Shown: positions 27,435 to 36,777, counted from the stretch's first letter. The stretch is DNA of 64,000 bases from Nonlabens dokdonensis DSW-6 (GCF_000332115.1 NC_020156.1:248001-312000); one strand, 5' to 3'. Translations and numbers: made by a program. Notes: generated by a model from the letters alone, not told the origin.

Positions 27435-27632
27435 TTATTTAAGGTTTAACTGTAACTTGATATTAGGCTCGTCTGCTTTGTGCACTAATGTAGAGTGCGT
27501 TAAAGCAAGCTTACGTTTCTTACTTTTCTTAGTCAGGATGTGACTTTTAAAAGCGTGTTTTCTTTTGATCTTTCCAGAGCCAGTAAGCTTAAAACGCTTC
27601 TTAGCACTAGATTTTGTTTTCATCTTAGGCAT
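27435..27632 (-). CDS. rpmI: Ribosomal protein L35
   Basis: 65 residues, full length, very basic ([20 protein letters not shown]). It lies 106 bases before rplT. A strong terminator-like hairpin lies between it and infC, so expression may be attenuated there or driven by its own promoter. Confidence 0.98.
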   Translation of the reverse strand: MPKMKTKSSAKKRFKLTGSGKIKRKHAFKSHILTKKSKKRKLALTHSTLVHKADEPNIKLQLNLK

Positions 27633-27741
27633 AATTTCCTTTTTTAAATTCTCGCAACCTCAATTTAACTGATCTAACAACCTCAAAACAAAAAGATTAT
27701 AAATTTGATAATCAAAATTAAATCCATTTAAATCAAGACAT

Positions 27742-27770
27742 AAAAAAACAGTCCTCAATTGAGGACTGCA
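27742..27770 (-). terminator. Terminator or attenuator between infC and rpmI
   Basis: A perfect 20-bp palindrome (CAGTCCTCAATTGAGGACTG) followed on the minus strand by a run of seven T, midway in the 196-base infC-rpmI gap. It could separate infC from rpmI-rplT or act as a regulated attenuator. An AT-rich TTTG/TAnnnTTTTTG region downstream might supply a second promoter. Confidence 0.85.
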
Positions 27771-27828
27771 AAAGTAATTTTTTTCTCTGTAAAGACCTCA
27801 CATTAATTGTGAAATCTCAAGAAATTAT

Positions 27829-28380
27829 TTATTTTTTCTTTGGAGCGATAAACATATTCATACGCTTACCTTCCATTTTAGGCATTTGTTCTACTTTACC
27901 TAGTTCTTCTAAATCTTGTGCTAATCTTAAAAGTAAAATCTCACCTTGATCTTTATAAATTATAGAACGTCCTTTGAAGAAAACGTATGCTTTTAATTTA
28001 GCTCCTTCTTTAAGAAACTTTTCAGCGTGCTTTCTTTTAAATTCATAATCATGGTCGTCTGTGTTAGGACCAAAACGAATTTCCTTGATTACTACCTTAC
28101 TAGCATTTTGCTTGATAGCTTTCTCGCGCTTCTTTTGCTCATAGACAAACTTTTTGTAGTCCATGATTTTTGCTACAGGTGGATCTGCATTAGGAGAGAT
28201 CTCGACTAAGTCCAGTTCTTTCTCTTGTGCTTCTTTTAAGGCATCTCTAGTATCCATGATACGAGGTTCTCCTTCACCTACTAATCGTAATTTTCTCGCA
28301 CGAATCTTTTCATTGATTGCGTGCTTGTCTTCTTTGATAATTCGAGCCGGACCACGGCTTCTGCGTCTACGTATTGCTAT
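27829..28380 (-). CDS. infC: Translation initiation factor IF-3 (start codon ATA)
   Basis: The first ATG (28257) would remove about 41 residues of the conserved N-domain. Reading upstream, the frame keeps family sequence ([15 protein letters not shown], preceded by INE and by [18 protein letters not shown]) back to ATA-GCA-ATA-CGT at 28380. An in-frame TAA lies only four codons further up, with no ATG, GTG or TTG between. The start is therefore probably ATA at 28380 (or the ATA at 28374), giving 183 residues, the normal IF-3 length. Rare AUU-type starts on infC are a known self-regulation device in E. coli. It follows thrS by 16 bases. The C-domain ends [19 protein letters not shown]. Confidence 0.9.
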   Translation of the reverse strand: MAIRRRRSRGPARIIKEDKHAINEKIRARKLRLVGEGEPRIMDTRDALKEAQEKELDLVEISPNADPPVAKIMDYKKFVYEQKKREKAIKQNASKVVIKEIRFGPNTDDHDYEFKRKHAEKFLKEGAKLKAYVFFKGRSIIYKDQGEILLLRLAQDLEELGKVEQMPKMEGKRMNMFIAPKKK

Positions 28381-28396
28381 GACTTTATAATTTTAA

Positions 28397-30343
28397 TTAA
28401 ACTTCAAATGTTTTTATAGTTTCAGAGATTTCTTTTTTCACTAATTCAGTAAAAGATGTTACTGTCATAGCTCCTAAATCTTCTCCACCATGCTTTCTTA
28501 CAGAAATAGTGCCATCTTTTTCTTCCTGCTCACCTACGATAAGCATATAGGGCAATTTATTCATCTCTGCCTCACGGATTTTCTTACCCATGGTTTCAGC
28601 ACGATTATCAACTGTAGTGCGAATTTCGTTAATTTCTAGGGAATTTGCTACCTCTTTAGCATAATTTTCATATTTCTCACTGAGTGACAGTATGGTACAT
28701 TGCTCTGGCATCAACCATAGCGGGAAATTACCGCCAGTATGCTCCAATAAAATAGCTATAAATCTTTCCATAGATCCAAATGGCGCTCTGTGAATCATGA
28801 CAGGTCTATGCGACTCATTGTCAGCTCCTTTATACCATAAATCAAAACGTTCTGGTAAATTGTAATCTACTTGTATGGTTCCTAACTGCCAGCTTCTACC
28901 TAATGCATCCTTCACCATAAAGTCTAATTTAGGACCATAAAAGGCAGCTTCACCTTCTTCAATCACATAATTAAGACCTTTATCTTTTGCTGCACTGATG
29001 ATCGCATTTTCTGCTATTTCCCAGTTTGCAGTGTCACCTATATACTTTTCTGGTTTCTTAGGATCGCGTATGCTTACCTGAGCTGTAAAATTCTCAAAAC
29101 CTAAAGAACCAAATACATAAAGAACCAGATCTATAACTGCTTTGAACTCAGCATCGAGCTGCTCTGGCATACAAAAAATGTGCGCATCATCTTGAGTAAA
29201 TCCTCTTACACGAGTTAAACCGTGCAACTCACCGCTTTGTTCATAACGATAAACCGTACCGAACTCAGCAAATCGTTTTGGTAGATCTCTATAAGACCAT
29301 TGCGCACTTTTATATATCTCGCAGTGATGCGGACAGTTCATAGGTTTTAATAAAAACTCTTCATCTTCATTAGGAGTTTTTATCGGCTGGAAAGAGTCTG
29401 CTCCATACTTCTCGTAGTGACCAGAAGTTACATATAATTCTTTAGAACCTATGTGTGGACTCACCACCATTTCATAACCTGCCTTCTTCTGTGCTTTTTT
29501 AAGAAAATCTTCTAATCGCTCTCTTAATGCAGCTCCTTTAGGCAACCACAATGGTAAACCTTGACCTACACGTTGAGAAAAAGTAAATAATTGTAATTCT
29601 TTACCTAATTTTCTATGATCACGCTTTTTAGCTTCTTCTAGTAACTCTAAGTATTCTTTTAAGTCCTTTTGTTTAGGAAAGGACGTTCCATACATACGAG
29701 TCAACTGCGGATTGTTTTCATCACCACGCCAGTAAGCGCCAGCGATACTCATAATCTTTACCGCTTTTATAATTCCTGTATTGGGAACGTGTCCACCTCT
29801 ACACAAATCTGTAAACGTATCGTGATCACAAAAAGTAATCTCTCCATCAGTCAAGTTTTCTATAAGCTCAACTTTGTACGGATTATTCTGATCTTTATAG
29901 AATTTTAAAGCATCGGCTTTAGAAACACTACGCATCTTAAACTCATGTTTACCACGAGCAATTTCTAACATGCGAGCTTCTATTTTAGGAATATCATTTT
30001 CTGATATAGCGTGTTCTTTGAAATCAATATCGTAATAAAAACCATTATCGATTGCTGGTCCTATTGTTAGGCTTACTCCAGGATATAACTCTTCAATAGC
30101 TTGCGCCATTATGTGAGAAGTAGAATGCCAAAACGCTTCTTTTCCCTCGGGATTACTGAAGGTAAATAGAACTAAGCTACCATCTTCAGTAAGTGGGGTT
30201 TTAGTCTCTACTTTAGTGCCGTTAAAACTAGCACTTATTACGTTGCGAGCAAGTCCTTGTGAGATGCTCATTGCGACATCCATAGGTGTCGTGCCGCTTT
30301 CCATTTCTTTAATACTGCCGTCTGGCAAAGTAATATTAATCAT
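28397..30343 (-). CDS. thrS: Threonyl-tRNA synthetase
   Basis: 648 residues, full length: TGS domain (1-60), an editing domain with the HSTSHIMAQAIEELYPG segment near 75, a class II catalytic core with MNCPHHCEIYKS (zinc Cys and His), RVRGFTQDDAHIFC and HRAPFGSMERF, and an anticodon-binding domain from about 540. It heads the thrS-infC-rpmI-rplT operon. Confidence 0.98.
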   Translation of the reverse strand: MINITLPDGSIKEMESGTTPMDVAMSISQGLARNVISASFNGTKVETKTPLTEDGSLVLFTFSNPEGKEAFWHSTSHIMAQAIEELYPGVSLTIGPAIDNGFYYDIDFKEHAISENDIPKIEARMLEIARGKHEFKMRSVSKADALKFYKDQNNPYKVELIENLTDGEITFCDHDTFTDLCRGGHVPNTGIIKAVKIMSIAGAYWRGDENNPQLTRMYGTSFPKQKDLKEYLELLEEAKKRDHRKLGKELQLFTFSQRVGQGLPLWLPKGAALRERLEDFLKKAQKKAGYEMVVSPHIGSKELYVTSGHYEKYGADSFQPIKTPNEDEEFLLKPMNCPHHCEIYKSAQWSYRDLPKRFAEFGTVYRYEQSGELHGLTRVRGFTQDDAHIFCMPEQLDAEFKAVIDLVLYVFGSLGFENFTAQVSIRDPKKPEKYIGDTANWEIAENAIISAAKDKGLNYVIEEGEAAFYGPKLDFMVKDALGRSWQLGTIQVDYNLPERFDLWYKGADNESHRPVMIHRAPFGSMERFIAILLEHTGGNFPLWLMPEQCTILSLSEKYENYAKEVANSLEINEIRTTVDNRAETMGKKIREAEMNKLPYMLIVGEQEEKDGTISVRKHGGEDLGAMTVTSFTELVKKEISETIKTFEV

Positions 30344-30604
30344 AACTACAAAATATGAACGGTAAAGGTAATGTCTTTATAGAAAAGCACAATTGAAATA
30401 AGAAACAGATTTTTGATAATTTTTGTTTTGAGTTTTGCCGTGTTTCCTTTCATTAATCCTGATAAGTTCAAAAACCTTTGTCATACCTCTGTCACTTGGA
30501 AACAGGTTCAAACATCATGTTTTTTCAAGTATAAATGTGAACTACCTTCAAGTTTCAAAATAAAAACTGGAACGCGGTTTGATAGGTCTATAAAAACATT
30601 GGTT

Positions 30605-31021
30605 ATGAAAAAACTACTACTTCTAGCATTTACGTCTTTATTATTAGTGAGCTGTGATCCTTGGACAGACTGTATTATTGATAATAGACCTCAATTAAAT
30701 CAGCGTGTATTTACTACGGGCTTCACAAATTCTTACTATGAAGACAGCCTGAATGCCGAAATTAATAACGATCCTCGAGATAACAATTATTACTATTATT
30801 TTTCTGTAAGAGGATTGCCGCGAGGCATGGATTATGAGTCTTACGGTCGTGAGCTGATTATTTTTGGAACACCTCAACAGGCTGGTCGCTATAATTTAGA
30901 AGTATTTCTAACCGTAGAACCTGTTATTTTAGAGTTTAATGATGGTGACGGTGCTTTTGAAGATGGCGATTCACTTTGTGAAGACAGTACTAGCAGAGTC
31001 TACTCATTAACCATTCAATAG
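30605..31021 (+). CDS. Small lipoprotein, unknown
   Basis: 138 residues from ATG 30605, where a clear lipoprotein signal begins (MKKLLLLAFTSLLLVSC, lipobox Cys 17). The longer upstream in-frame extension has no signal-peptide character. The mature part is acidic with an Ig-like feel (FSVRGLPRGMDYESYGRELIIFGTPQQAGRYNLEVF), reminiscent of a cadherin/putative-Ig fold. Function unknown. Confidence 0.75.
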   Translation: MKKLLLLAFTSLLLVSCDPWTDCIIDNRPQLNQRVFTTGFTNSYYEDSLNAEINNDPRDNNYYYYFSVRGLPRGMDYESYGRELIIFGTPQQAGRYNLEVFLTVEPVILEFNDGDGAFEDGDSLCEDSTSRVYSLTIQ

Positions 31022-31053
31022 TTTTAAACTGTGTAATTTGATGGTTGTGATCC

Positions 31054-31069
31054 CGCTTTCGCGAAAGCG
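31054..31069. repeat. Dispersed palindrome
   Basis: A perfect core flanked by TCC/GGA-like bases, between the lipoprotein and helicase genes. Confidence 0.95.
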
Positions 31070-31186
31070 GACTAAACAACAGACTCAAAACCTATTTGAT
31101 ACTTAATAGAAGTCACAAATACCGTGTTATTATTTGATCAATAGTTAACTATATCATAGTTTTAATTAGGAACCATTGCAATAGCT

Positions 31187-31194
31187 TACCTTTG
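31187..31194 (+). promoter_or_regulatory. Probable -7 element (TACCTTTG) of the helicase gene
   Basis: A perfect match to the Bacteroidota TAnnTTTG consensus, 16 bases before the ATG. A T-rich -33 region (TTTTAATT) lies about 22 bases upstream. This implies a leader of only about ten bases. Confidence 0.6.
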
Positions 31195-31210
31195 CAGCTT
31201 AATACAATAC

Positions 31211-32488
31211 ATGACATTTAAAGAATTAGGGTTAGTTGAACCCATCTTGCGAGCTTTGCAAGACCAAGGATATGAACGTCCTACACCTATTCAAGCACAA
31301 GCCATTCCAGTTTTATTAGAAGGAAAAGATTTACTAGGCTGTGCACAGACTGGAACAGGTAAAACTGCCGCATTTTCCATTCCCATCGTTCAAGATTTAT
31401 ACAATCGCACACCGCCTAAGGGTAAAAGACGCATCAAAACATTAGTGGTTACTCCTACCAGAGAACTGGCTATACAAATAGGTGAGAACTTTACCGCTTA
31501 TACTAAGTATACCGATATTAAAAATACGGTCATCTTTGGTGGAGTGAAGCAAACTTCTCAAGTTTATGCTTTACATCAAGGAATAGACGTACTAGTTGCT
31601 ACACCTGGAAGATTATTAGATTTAATCAACCAGCGCTACATAACACTTGATCATATTGAGCATTTTGTACTGGACGAAGCAGACCAAATGCTAGACATGG
31701 GTTTTATCCATGACATCAAGAAGTTATTAAAACTTTTACCTCAAAAGAGACAGTCATTGTTCTTTAGTGCAACCATGCCTAGTGCGATCGTAAAACTTTC
31801 TAATGAAATTTTAGGAAATCCGGCAAGAGTCACTATTGAACCAGAAAAAACTACTGCCGAAAAAGTAGAACAGCGCATTTACCATGTAAATAAAAAGAAT
31901 AAGACCAAACTCTTGATCGATTTATTGAGCAATGAGCTCAATGACTCGACACTTGTTTTTTCTAGAACTAAACATGGAGCTAATAAAATAGTGAAGGATC
32001 TGGATAAAGCTGGTATTAAAAGTGCCGCTATACACGGTAATAAATCTCAAGCTGCAAGGCAAAGAGCTTTACAACAGTTTAAAGATGGAGATTTACAAGC
32101 ACTTATCGCAACAGATATTGCTGCTCGTGGAATCGATATTGATGAATTGAGCTACGTAGTTAACTATGACTTACCTAATGTACCAGAATCTTATGTACAT
32201 AGAATAGGTAGAACTGGTAGAGCTGGCGCAAGCGGTCTTGCTGTTTCTTTCTGTATGCTAGAAGAACGTCCTTTCTTAAAAGACATTGAAAAACTGATCA
32301 GAACCTCTATTCCTACAGTAGATGATCATGATTTTGAATTTAAAATGGAAGACGCGGCAGAACCTAGTCTAAAAAAGCAAGGTGGTGGCCGTGGTCGCTC
32401 TCAGGGAAGAAATAACAATCGATCTAAAAGTAAAAGTTCCTCTTCAAAAAGTGGAGGCAATCGCAACCGCAGCCGAAACTCTAGGTAG
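31211..32488 (+). CDS. rhlE: DEAD-box RNA helicase, RhlE type
   Basis: 425 residues. The Q motif is [13 protein letters not shown], motif [10 protein letters not shown], Ia [29 protein letters not shown], and [13 protein letters not shown] short basic low-complexity tail follows ([21 protein letters not shown]), which typically binds RNA non-specifically. Likely roles are ribosome assembly or RNA turnover, especially in the cold. It is single-gene with its own promoter and terminator. Confidence 0.93.
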   Translation: MTFKELGLVEPILRALQDQGYERPTPIQAQAIPVLLEGKDLLGCAQTGTGKTAAFSIPIVQDLYNRTPPKGKRRIKTLVVTPTRELAIQIGENFTAYTKYTDIKNTVIFGGVKQTSQVYALHQGIDVLVATPGRLLDLINQRYITLDHIEHFVLDEADQMLDMGFIHDIKKLLKLLPQKRQSLFFSATMPSAIVKLSNEILGNPARVTIEPEKTTAEKVEQRIYHVNKKNKTKLLIDLLSNELNDSTLVFSRTKHGANKIVKDLDKAGIKSAAIHGNKSQAARQRALQQFKDGDLQALIATDIAARGIDIDELSYVVNYDLPNVPESYVHRIGRTGRAGASGLAVSFCMLEERPFLKDIEKLIRTSIPTVDDHDFEFKMEDAAEPSLKKQGGGRGRSQGRNNNRSKSKSSSSKSGGNRNRSRNSR

Positions 32489-32510
32489 ATTCTACAACTA
32501 GAACAAAATT

Positions 32511-32546
32511 TAAAAGCTCTTTATGTAACGATAAAGAGCTTTTTTA
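32511..32546 (+). terminator. Terminator of the helicase gene
   Basis: A perfect 13-bp AAAAGCTCTTTAT stem and T-run, 23 bases after the stop. Confidence 0.92.
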
Positions 32547-32845
32547 TTACTGGAAATCTAAAGAAGTTCTTAGAATAATTCTTAAACCGTAGCCCCATTG
32601 TCCTAGCGGACATCATGCATTCCTCTCGCAAAAAAGCTCGTCGGATGCAAGAAAGGGAAAATTGAAAAAGGTGGTAGAACCTTTCCAGTATTATTTACTA
32701 GGTCTAAAAATAATAATTTACCAAATTCCCAACATTAATAACATTTTAAAATGCAGGAACAATGTATCATCATAAAGGAATGGTATTTTATAAAGTAAGT
32801 GTTTAAACGAACCATCTTTGTACTCTAATTAAAACACTAAATAAT

Positions 32846-32995
32846 ATGAATACTCCAAACACCTCCATTTTTAATCTTATTGAAATTTTCACAACGGGAA
32901 AAAATAAAATCAAAGAAATGATTCAACCTAAGAAATATTGTGAAACACATCTTTTAGAAGATTACTATTGTGATCAAAGTCAAATCGGCAACTAG
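32846..32995 (+). CDS. Possible 49-residue small protein
   Basis: An ATG-started 49-codon frame in a 490-base gap that otherwise holds only the helicase terminator. The upstream CATCTTTG at about 32813 resembles a -7 promoter element. The product has a short helical head and a KKYCETHLLEDYYCDQ segment with two Cys and a His. No homology is recognisable. Its composition is compatible with a gene but the call is weak. Confidence 0.35.
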   Translation: MNTPNTSIFNLIEIFTTGKNKIKEMIQPKKYCETHLLEDYYCDQSQIGN

Positions 32996-33035
32996 ATTTT
33001 ATTCTTATCCTTTGATAATAGATAACAATTGCATG

Positions 33036-33551
33036 CTAATTTAATCGCTTTTCAAAAAGACTGTTTAAGGAAAGTTTCATTTGCTTCTCTCCTACTTCGG
33101 TAAAACCTTGATCTAGATAATATTGGCATAGACCTAAATTTGCAGCATTACAATCTAGTCTTAGTAACCTAACATCGTTTTCTAAAGCTGATTTTTCAAT
33201 TTGCTTAATGATATAGCTACCTATTTCAAGTCCTTTATATTGTGGATGAATTACCAAAGAATGAATGTAGTAAGCTAGCTCTTGTTGTTTGCCCCAGTAT
33301 AATAGATCTTCCTCACAAAGTCGGTACATGCCTATTATCTCGTTATTGAAAATGATGAAATAGAATTCACCATTGATAAATCCTTCTCGCGCCCATTCCA
33401 GTCGTTCTTTAGGCGGATCAAGCCAATAATCCCATTGGTCAATACCGCGATCTTTTAAAGTTTGAGCGGCAGTTTTTAGTAAATGAAGAATTTGATTAAA
33501 GTCATTGCTGCCTGCTTTTTTGATAATGATCTGATGATGTTTAAATTTCAT
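33036..33551 (-). CDS. GNAT family N-acetyltransferase
   Basis: 171 residues from ATG 33551 (MKFKHHQIIIKKAGSND). The GNAT fold is visible: HLLKTAAQTLKDRGIDQWDYW, then YYIHSLVIHPQYKGLEIGSYIIKQIE, which is the acetyl-CoA loop (the usual Q/R-x-x-G-x-G/A appears as QYKGLEIG), then LDCNAANLGLCQYYLDQGF. An in-frame ATG at 33647 overlaps the previous stop by one base (TAATG) and would add a 32-residue hydrophobic head. That coupling makes the longer form possible. The substrate is unknown. Confidence 0.83.
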   Translation of the reverse strand: MKFKHHQIIIKKAGSNDFNQILHLLKTAAQTLKDRGIDQWDYWLDPPKERLEWAREGFINGEFYFIIFNNEIIGMYRLCEEDLLYWGKQQELAYYIHSLVIHPQYKGLEIGSYIIKQIEKSALENDVRLLRLDCNAANLGLCQYYLDQGFTEVGEKQMKLSLNSLFEKRLN

Positions 33552-33646
33552 AACGTTTTGAAGGTATACTTTTGCGCTACGTATTTGCAACAAGGTCATT
33601 TGATAGCCTATTATTAAACTAACGATTAAGAATAACCACCAAAGCA

Positions 33647-34198
33647 TTACAGATTATCTGAATTCCATTCTTCGTTCTTATCAAGAATTGCCAGTTTTGC
33701 TGCGACAGAAGAAGACCTCCAAAAATCTAATTGATTTTCAAATTGATAACCGCTAGTTCTAAAAGTCATTTTATAATTTTTACTGTAAATAATTAAATCC
33801 ATAGGATCAATCCGGTAGAATCTATAAGGGAATAGGTAACGCGCATACCGCAATGACAAACCTATTTTATGAAAAACACCACCTAGTGAAAATGTACTTA
33901 AATGATTAATTTCATCTCCTTTTATCAACTGAATTTTTGAAATCTCGTTAAGTGGTAAAGCCACCATCATTTGCACATTTGAATTGTTAGACCTCAGCAA
34001 AATTCCGTTTACTCTATTTTCAAAGCTGCATTTAGAATTAATCGATAGCGTTTTTTCTGGATTTTTATAATTAATAAAGGATTTTAAAAATAGTCCAGAA
34101 GAACCAGAGGCTTTCATTTTTCTTAAATTAAAAGGAATAGCACTTCCTACAACTTTGCGCAGTTCATGTTCTTGAGCTTCTCGTGCGTTTAAAATCAA
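33647..34198 (-). CDS. Hypothetical protein, TTG start
   Basis: 183 residues if read from TTG 34198, the only start-like codon before an in-frame stop; ATG 34117 would give 156. It looks like a cytosolic beta-rich protein (VQMMVALPLNEISKIQLIKGDEIN, PMDLIIYSKNYKMTFRTSG), perhaps a PH-like or split-barrel domain. It has no membrane span and no recognisable family. It overlaps or closely precedes the GNAT gene and follows the MscS gene on the same strand. Confidence 0.65.
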   Translation of the reverse strand: MILNAREAQEHELRKVVGSAIPFNLRKMKASGSSGLFLKSFINYKNPEKTLSINSKCSFENRVNGILLRSNNSNVQMMVALPLNEISKIQLIKGDEINHLSTFSLGGVFHKIGLSLRYARYLFPYRFYRIDPMDLIIYSKNYKMTFRTSGYQFENQLDFWRSSSVAAKLAILDKNEEWNSDNL

Positions 34199-34256
34199 CT
34201 TTGCTTTTTATATAACACTCTAATAACTCAAATATAAGAGAATGTGATTTACAAAA

Positions 34257-36002
34257 TCAATCAAGATTAATTTCATTTTCAATAGTTACTCTATTTTTAG
34301 CAAGATGTGCTCCATCGTTTAATTCTGCCACAAATTTTATCAGTTCTTCTCTAAGCCTGCAATGTAAATCCCAGGCTGTAGTGGCGTCTTTTGCACTACA
34401 TAATGCTCTTATGCCTATAGCTTTTTCTGTCACCTCTGTGACTTGAACTACAGGAGGATTTTCTTCGTCATAGTCGTCCGAAGCTTTGAGAAGCTCACTA
34501 AACTTTTCTCTTACCAAATTGACGTCTGTTTTATAATCTGCATAGATGGTGATAGGTCTTAGTTGATGCGCGTTAGTCATTGACCAATTTTGAAACGGTT
34601 TAGATATCAAATCTTTCAATGGCACAACTAAGCGACGTGAATCCCATGTTCTTACTACCATGTAGGTAAAACGTATATCTTCAACGTAGCCCCATTCATC
34701 ATGTATATAAAGAGTATCTCCTATTTTGGCAGGTCTTGTTAAGGCAATTTGAATTCCAGCAATAATATTTCCTAAAGTGTTTTGTGCGGCTACACCTAGA
34801 ATTATTGTTATTAAACCTGCTGATGCTAAAAGCGAAATACCCAATTTCTCTAAAGATCTAAATTGTGACAGAATAACTGAAATGGCTACAATGATAATGA
34901 CCACAGTTAGTATCCTTCTAGCGACTGATATATAGGTCATCATCATTCTAGCATGAGAGTTTTCTTCCATTGAAGAGTCACCTATTCTATGATCTGCGAT
35001 ATAAGTCATAAACGCATCAATGAATTTCATTAAGAACCAGGCAATACACGAGATGACTATCATTAAAAGGACTGCATAAATAGTACTAGCTAACTGTCCA
35101 GAAAAGGAAATAAGTTTATTAAGTGTGATATAGAAAAACAAAACACCTAAAGCCAGCCCAGCAGGTTTTGCCATTTTGTTAGCAATGGTTCTCATCCAAG
35201 CCCGATCAGATTTGAGCAATAATTTTTTTGTGACATAACTAAATCCTTTACCTAAAAAATAAGCCACAAATAACAGGAACAAAGTACCTACTACTTTCCA
35301 CAATGGTAAATTTAACACGGTGACACGAGCCCATTGAGGCATGATACGATCTAATTTACGTGGTCCATAAACAGCGTAAAGTGGTTCTACATTTTCTACC
35401 GTATTAGAAGAAATCATCCAAAACGCCCCAAATTCATTCAGTTTTACACGTTGTAATCGTAAAACGACATCTCGTCCATCAAGATCTACCTCACCAAAAA
35501 CAACACTACGCCTTGGGTTTCCTGCAATCGCTCCATTAGTAGATGTGGTAATATCAACCTGTCCATCTGGTCTATCTGAAATATTATCCCAATCTATCCC
35601 TACACGCTGATTGATAACAAAATATAATTTTTCTGCTAAAATTGCCGCTTCTTGAATGGTTACTTCCTTTGGGAAAAGGTTCAAATTAAGAGCGTAAGCA
35701 GCATCTTCAAAATTTTTCTCTCGACAACTTAAAATAAAATGCTCTAGAGTTGATTGAGGAGATTGAAAATTGAATTTACTAGGTGGCAAACCTATGTTTT
35801 CATTCAGTCGATCTAGAATATAAAACGCTTTGTTGTATTCACCTATCGGATTATTTTGATAAGTTCCTTTATTAGAAATCGTGTCACTAAGTTTAGGGAA
35901 ATTGTTACCAGAGTTTTCTTGCGATTTCTTTTGTCCAGAAACTGACGAAAAAATGAATAATAAAAATATATAAACTATGGTGTAACGTTGATAGGAAGTC
36001 AT
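34257..36002 (-). CDS. MscS-family mechanosensitive channel with periplasmic N-domain
   Basis: 581 residues. A signal peptide (about 1-23, SSVSGQ) and a roughly 190-residue periplasmic domain are followed by membrane helices at about 233-250, 275-292, 305-325 and 355-375. The MscS pore helix segment SLEKLGISLLASAGLITIILGVAAQNTLGNIIAGI comes next, then the beta domain (IGDTLYIHDEWGYVEDI, VVPLKDLISKPFQNWS) and the C-terminal cage. It releases solutes on hypo-osmotic shock. Confidence 0.92.
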   Translation of the reverse strand: MTSYQRYTIVYIFLLFIFSSVSGQKKSQENSGNNFPKLSDTISNKGTYQNNPIGEYNKAFYILDRLNENIGLPPSKFNFQSPQSTLEHFILSCREKNFEDAAYALNLNLFPKEVTIQEAAILAEKLYFVINQRVGIDWDNISDRPDGQVDITTSTNGAIAGNPRRSVVFGEVDLDGRDVVLRLQRVKLNEFGAFWMISSNTVENVEPLYAVYGPRKLDRIMPQWARVTVLNLPLWKVVGTLFLLFVAYFLGKGFSYVTKKLLLKSDRAWMRTIANKMAKPAGLALGVLFFYITLNKLISFSGQLASTIYAVLLMIVISCIAWFLMKFIDAFMTYIADHRIGDSSMEENSHARMMMTYISVARRILTVVIIIVAISVILSQFRSLEKLGISLLASAGLITIILGVAAQNTLGNIIAGIQIALTRPAKIGDTLYIHDEWGYVEDIRFTYMVVRTWDSRRLVVPLKDLISKPFQNWSMTNAHQLRPITIYADYKTDVNLVREKFSELLKASDDYDEENPPVVQVTEVTEKAIGIRALCSAKDATTAWDLHCRLREELIKFVAELNDGAHLAKNRVTIENEINLD

Positions 36003-36084
36003 AATTTGAAATTTACAACGATCATGAAGTTTTTATTATTAGAGAACCGTTAAAAGTTATGAATCGATTAATGAGTTTAATTTT

Positions 36085-36100
36085 CGCTTTCGCGAAAGCG
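36085..36100. repeat. Dispersed palindrome
   Basis: A perfect core flanked by TTTT/AATC, in the gap upstream of the MscS gene. Confidence 0.95.
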
Positions 36101-36167
36101 AATCTAATATCAAACCATATATAGTAAAATGAACTATTTGAATAAAATCTTATATATTCGCAGCATC

Positions 36168-36281
36168 ATGAAAAACAATAGCATATATAACAACACACGT
36201 CAGGAAGTACCTTCTTGGACAGATCTAGGAGGATTTTTATCTTCCAGATCAAGTAGTTATCGATTTGTTTTTGAACCTTAG
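36168..36281 (+). CDS. Short peptide (37 residues) followed by a terminator
   Basis: ATG 36168 opens a 37-codon frame (MKNNSIYNNTRQEV..., ending SSYRFVFEP) that stops 29 bases before a strong terminator. The peptide is polar with a Ser/Arg-rich middle and no membrane span. With a terminator directly behind it and no downstream biosynthetic gene, it could be a leader peptide, a small functional peptide, or part of a small RNA. Confidence 0.45.
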   Translation: MKNNSIYNNTRQEVPSWTDLGGFLSSRSSSYRFVFEP

Positions 36282-36310
36282 AACTATTTTAAAGAGGTAA
36301 AACATAAAGA

Positions 36311-36346
36311 AAAACGCTTGATCTTATACATCAAGCGTTTTTTTTG
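36311..36346. terminator. Strong terminator
   Basis: An 11-bp AAACGCTTGAT stem with a 7-base loop and eight T. It serves the 36168 peptide transcript and could also work on the minus strand. Confidence 0.9.
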
Positions 36347-36528
36347 TGGGTTATTTAATTTTTTTTTCAAAATAAATATGAGCGAACAAATAAATGAGTC
36401 CATATCCTAATTCCATCACTATCAATACGATAGCAAAAAGGATCTTTATCTGCAACTAGCGGACAGACCAACTCATGCTTAAATTAAGATATAACTATTT
36501 GATTTTCAATTAATTAATTTCAGTTTTA

Positions 36529-36561
36529 TTTGGAAATTAAAAAAATACACCATTATATTTG
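36529..36561 (+). promoter_or_regulatory. Consensus Bacteroidota promoter
   Basis: TTTG at 36529-36532 and a perfect TATATTTG at 36554-36561, separated by 21 bases. Transcription would start near 36568, about 40 bases before the 31-residue peptide frame. Confidence 0.7.
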
Positions 36562-36609
36562 CATCGCATTTAAGAACAATGCACCATTATTAATTAAAAC
36601 AAGAAGTTG

Positions 36610-36705
36610 ATGTTATACAATCAAATACTTAAAGGATTCTCGTCTTTAGAAGACCAGTTTCCTACAGCTCTAGGGCTGGCAGGACTTCAGCATTCTTTTT
36701 ACTGA
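36610..36705 (+). CDS. Short peptide (31 residues) with own promoter and terminator
   Basis: ATG 36610 opens a 31-codon frame (MLYNQILKGFSSLEDQ..., ending LAGLQHSFY) placed between a consensus promoter and a hairpin terminator. Together they define a transcript of roughly 200 nt. The peptide is amphipathic. It may be a real small protein or an attenuation leader in front of the TPR gene at 36861. Confidence 0.45.
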   Translation: MLYNQILKGFSSLEDQFPTALGLAGLQHSFY

Positions 36706-36727
36706 ATAAACACTATTCCATAAAATG

Positions 36728-36777
36728 AATCCGAAGCAAATGAAAAAAAGTAAAAAATCATGTTTCGGATTTTTTTA
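36728..36777 (+). terminator. Terminator after the 31-residue peptide
   Basis: An AATCCGAA/TTCGGATT stem closing a loop with a second ATGA/TCAT pair, followed by a run of seven T. Confidence 0.8.

Noticed and set aside
36351..36476. Small membrane protein on the minus strand
   Set aside because: The frame MSWSVR-stop-LQIKILFAIVLIVMELG... is hydrophobic but contains an in-frame TAG, and no homologue is recognised. At best it is a decayed gene.
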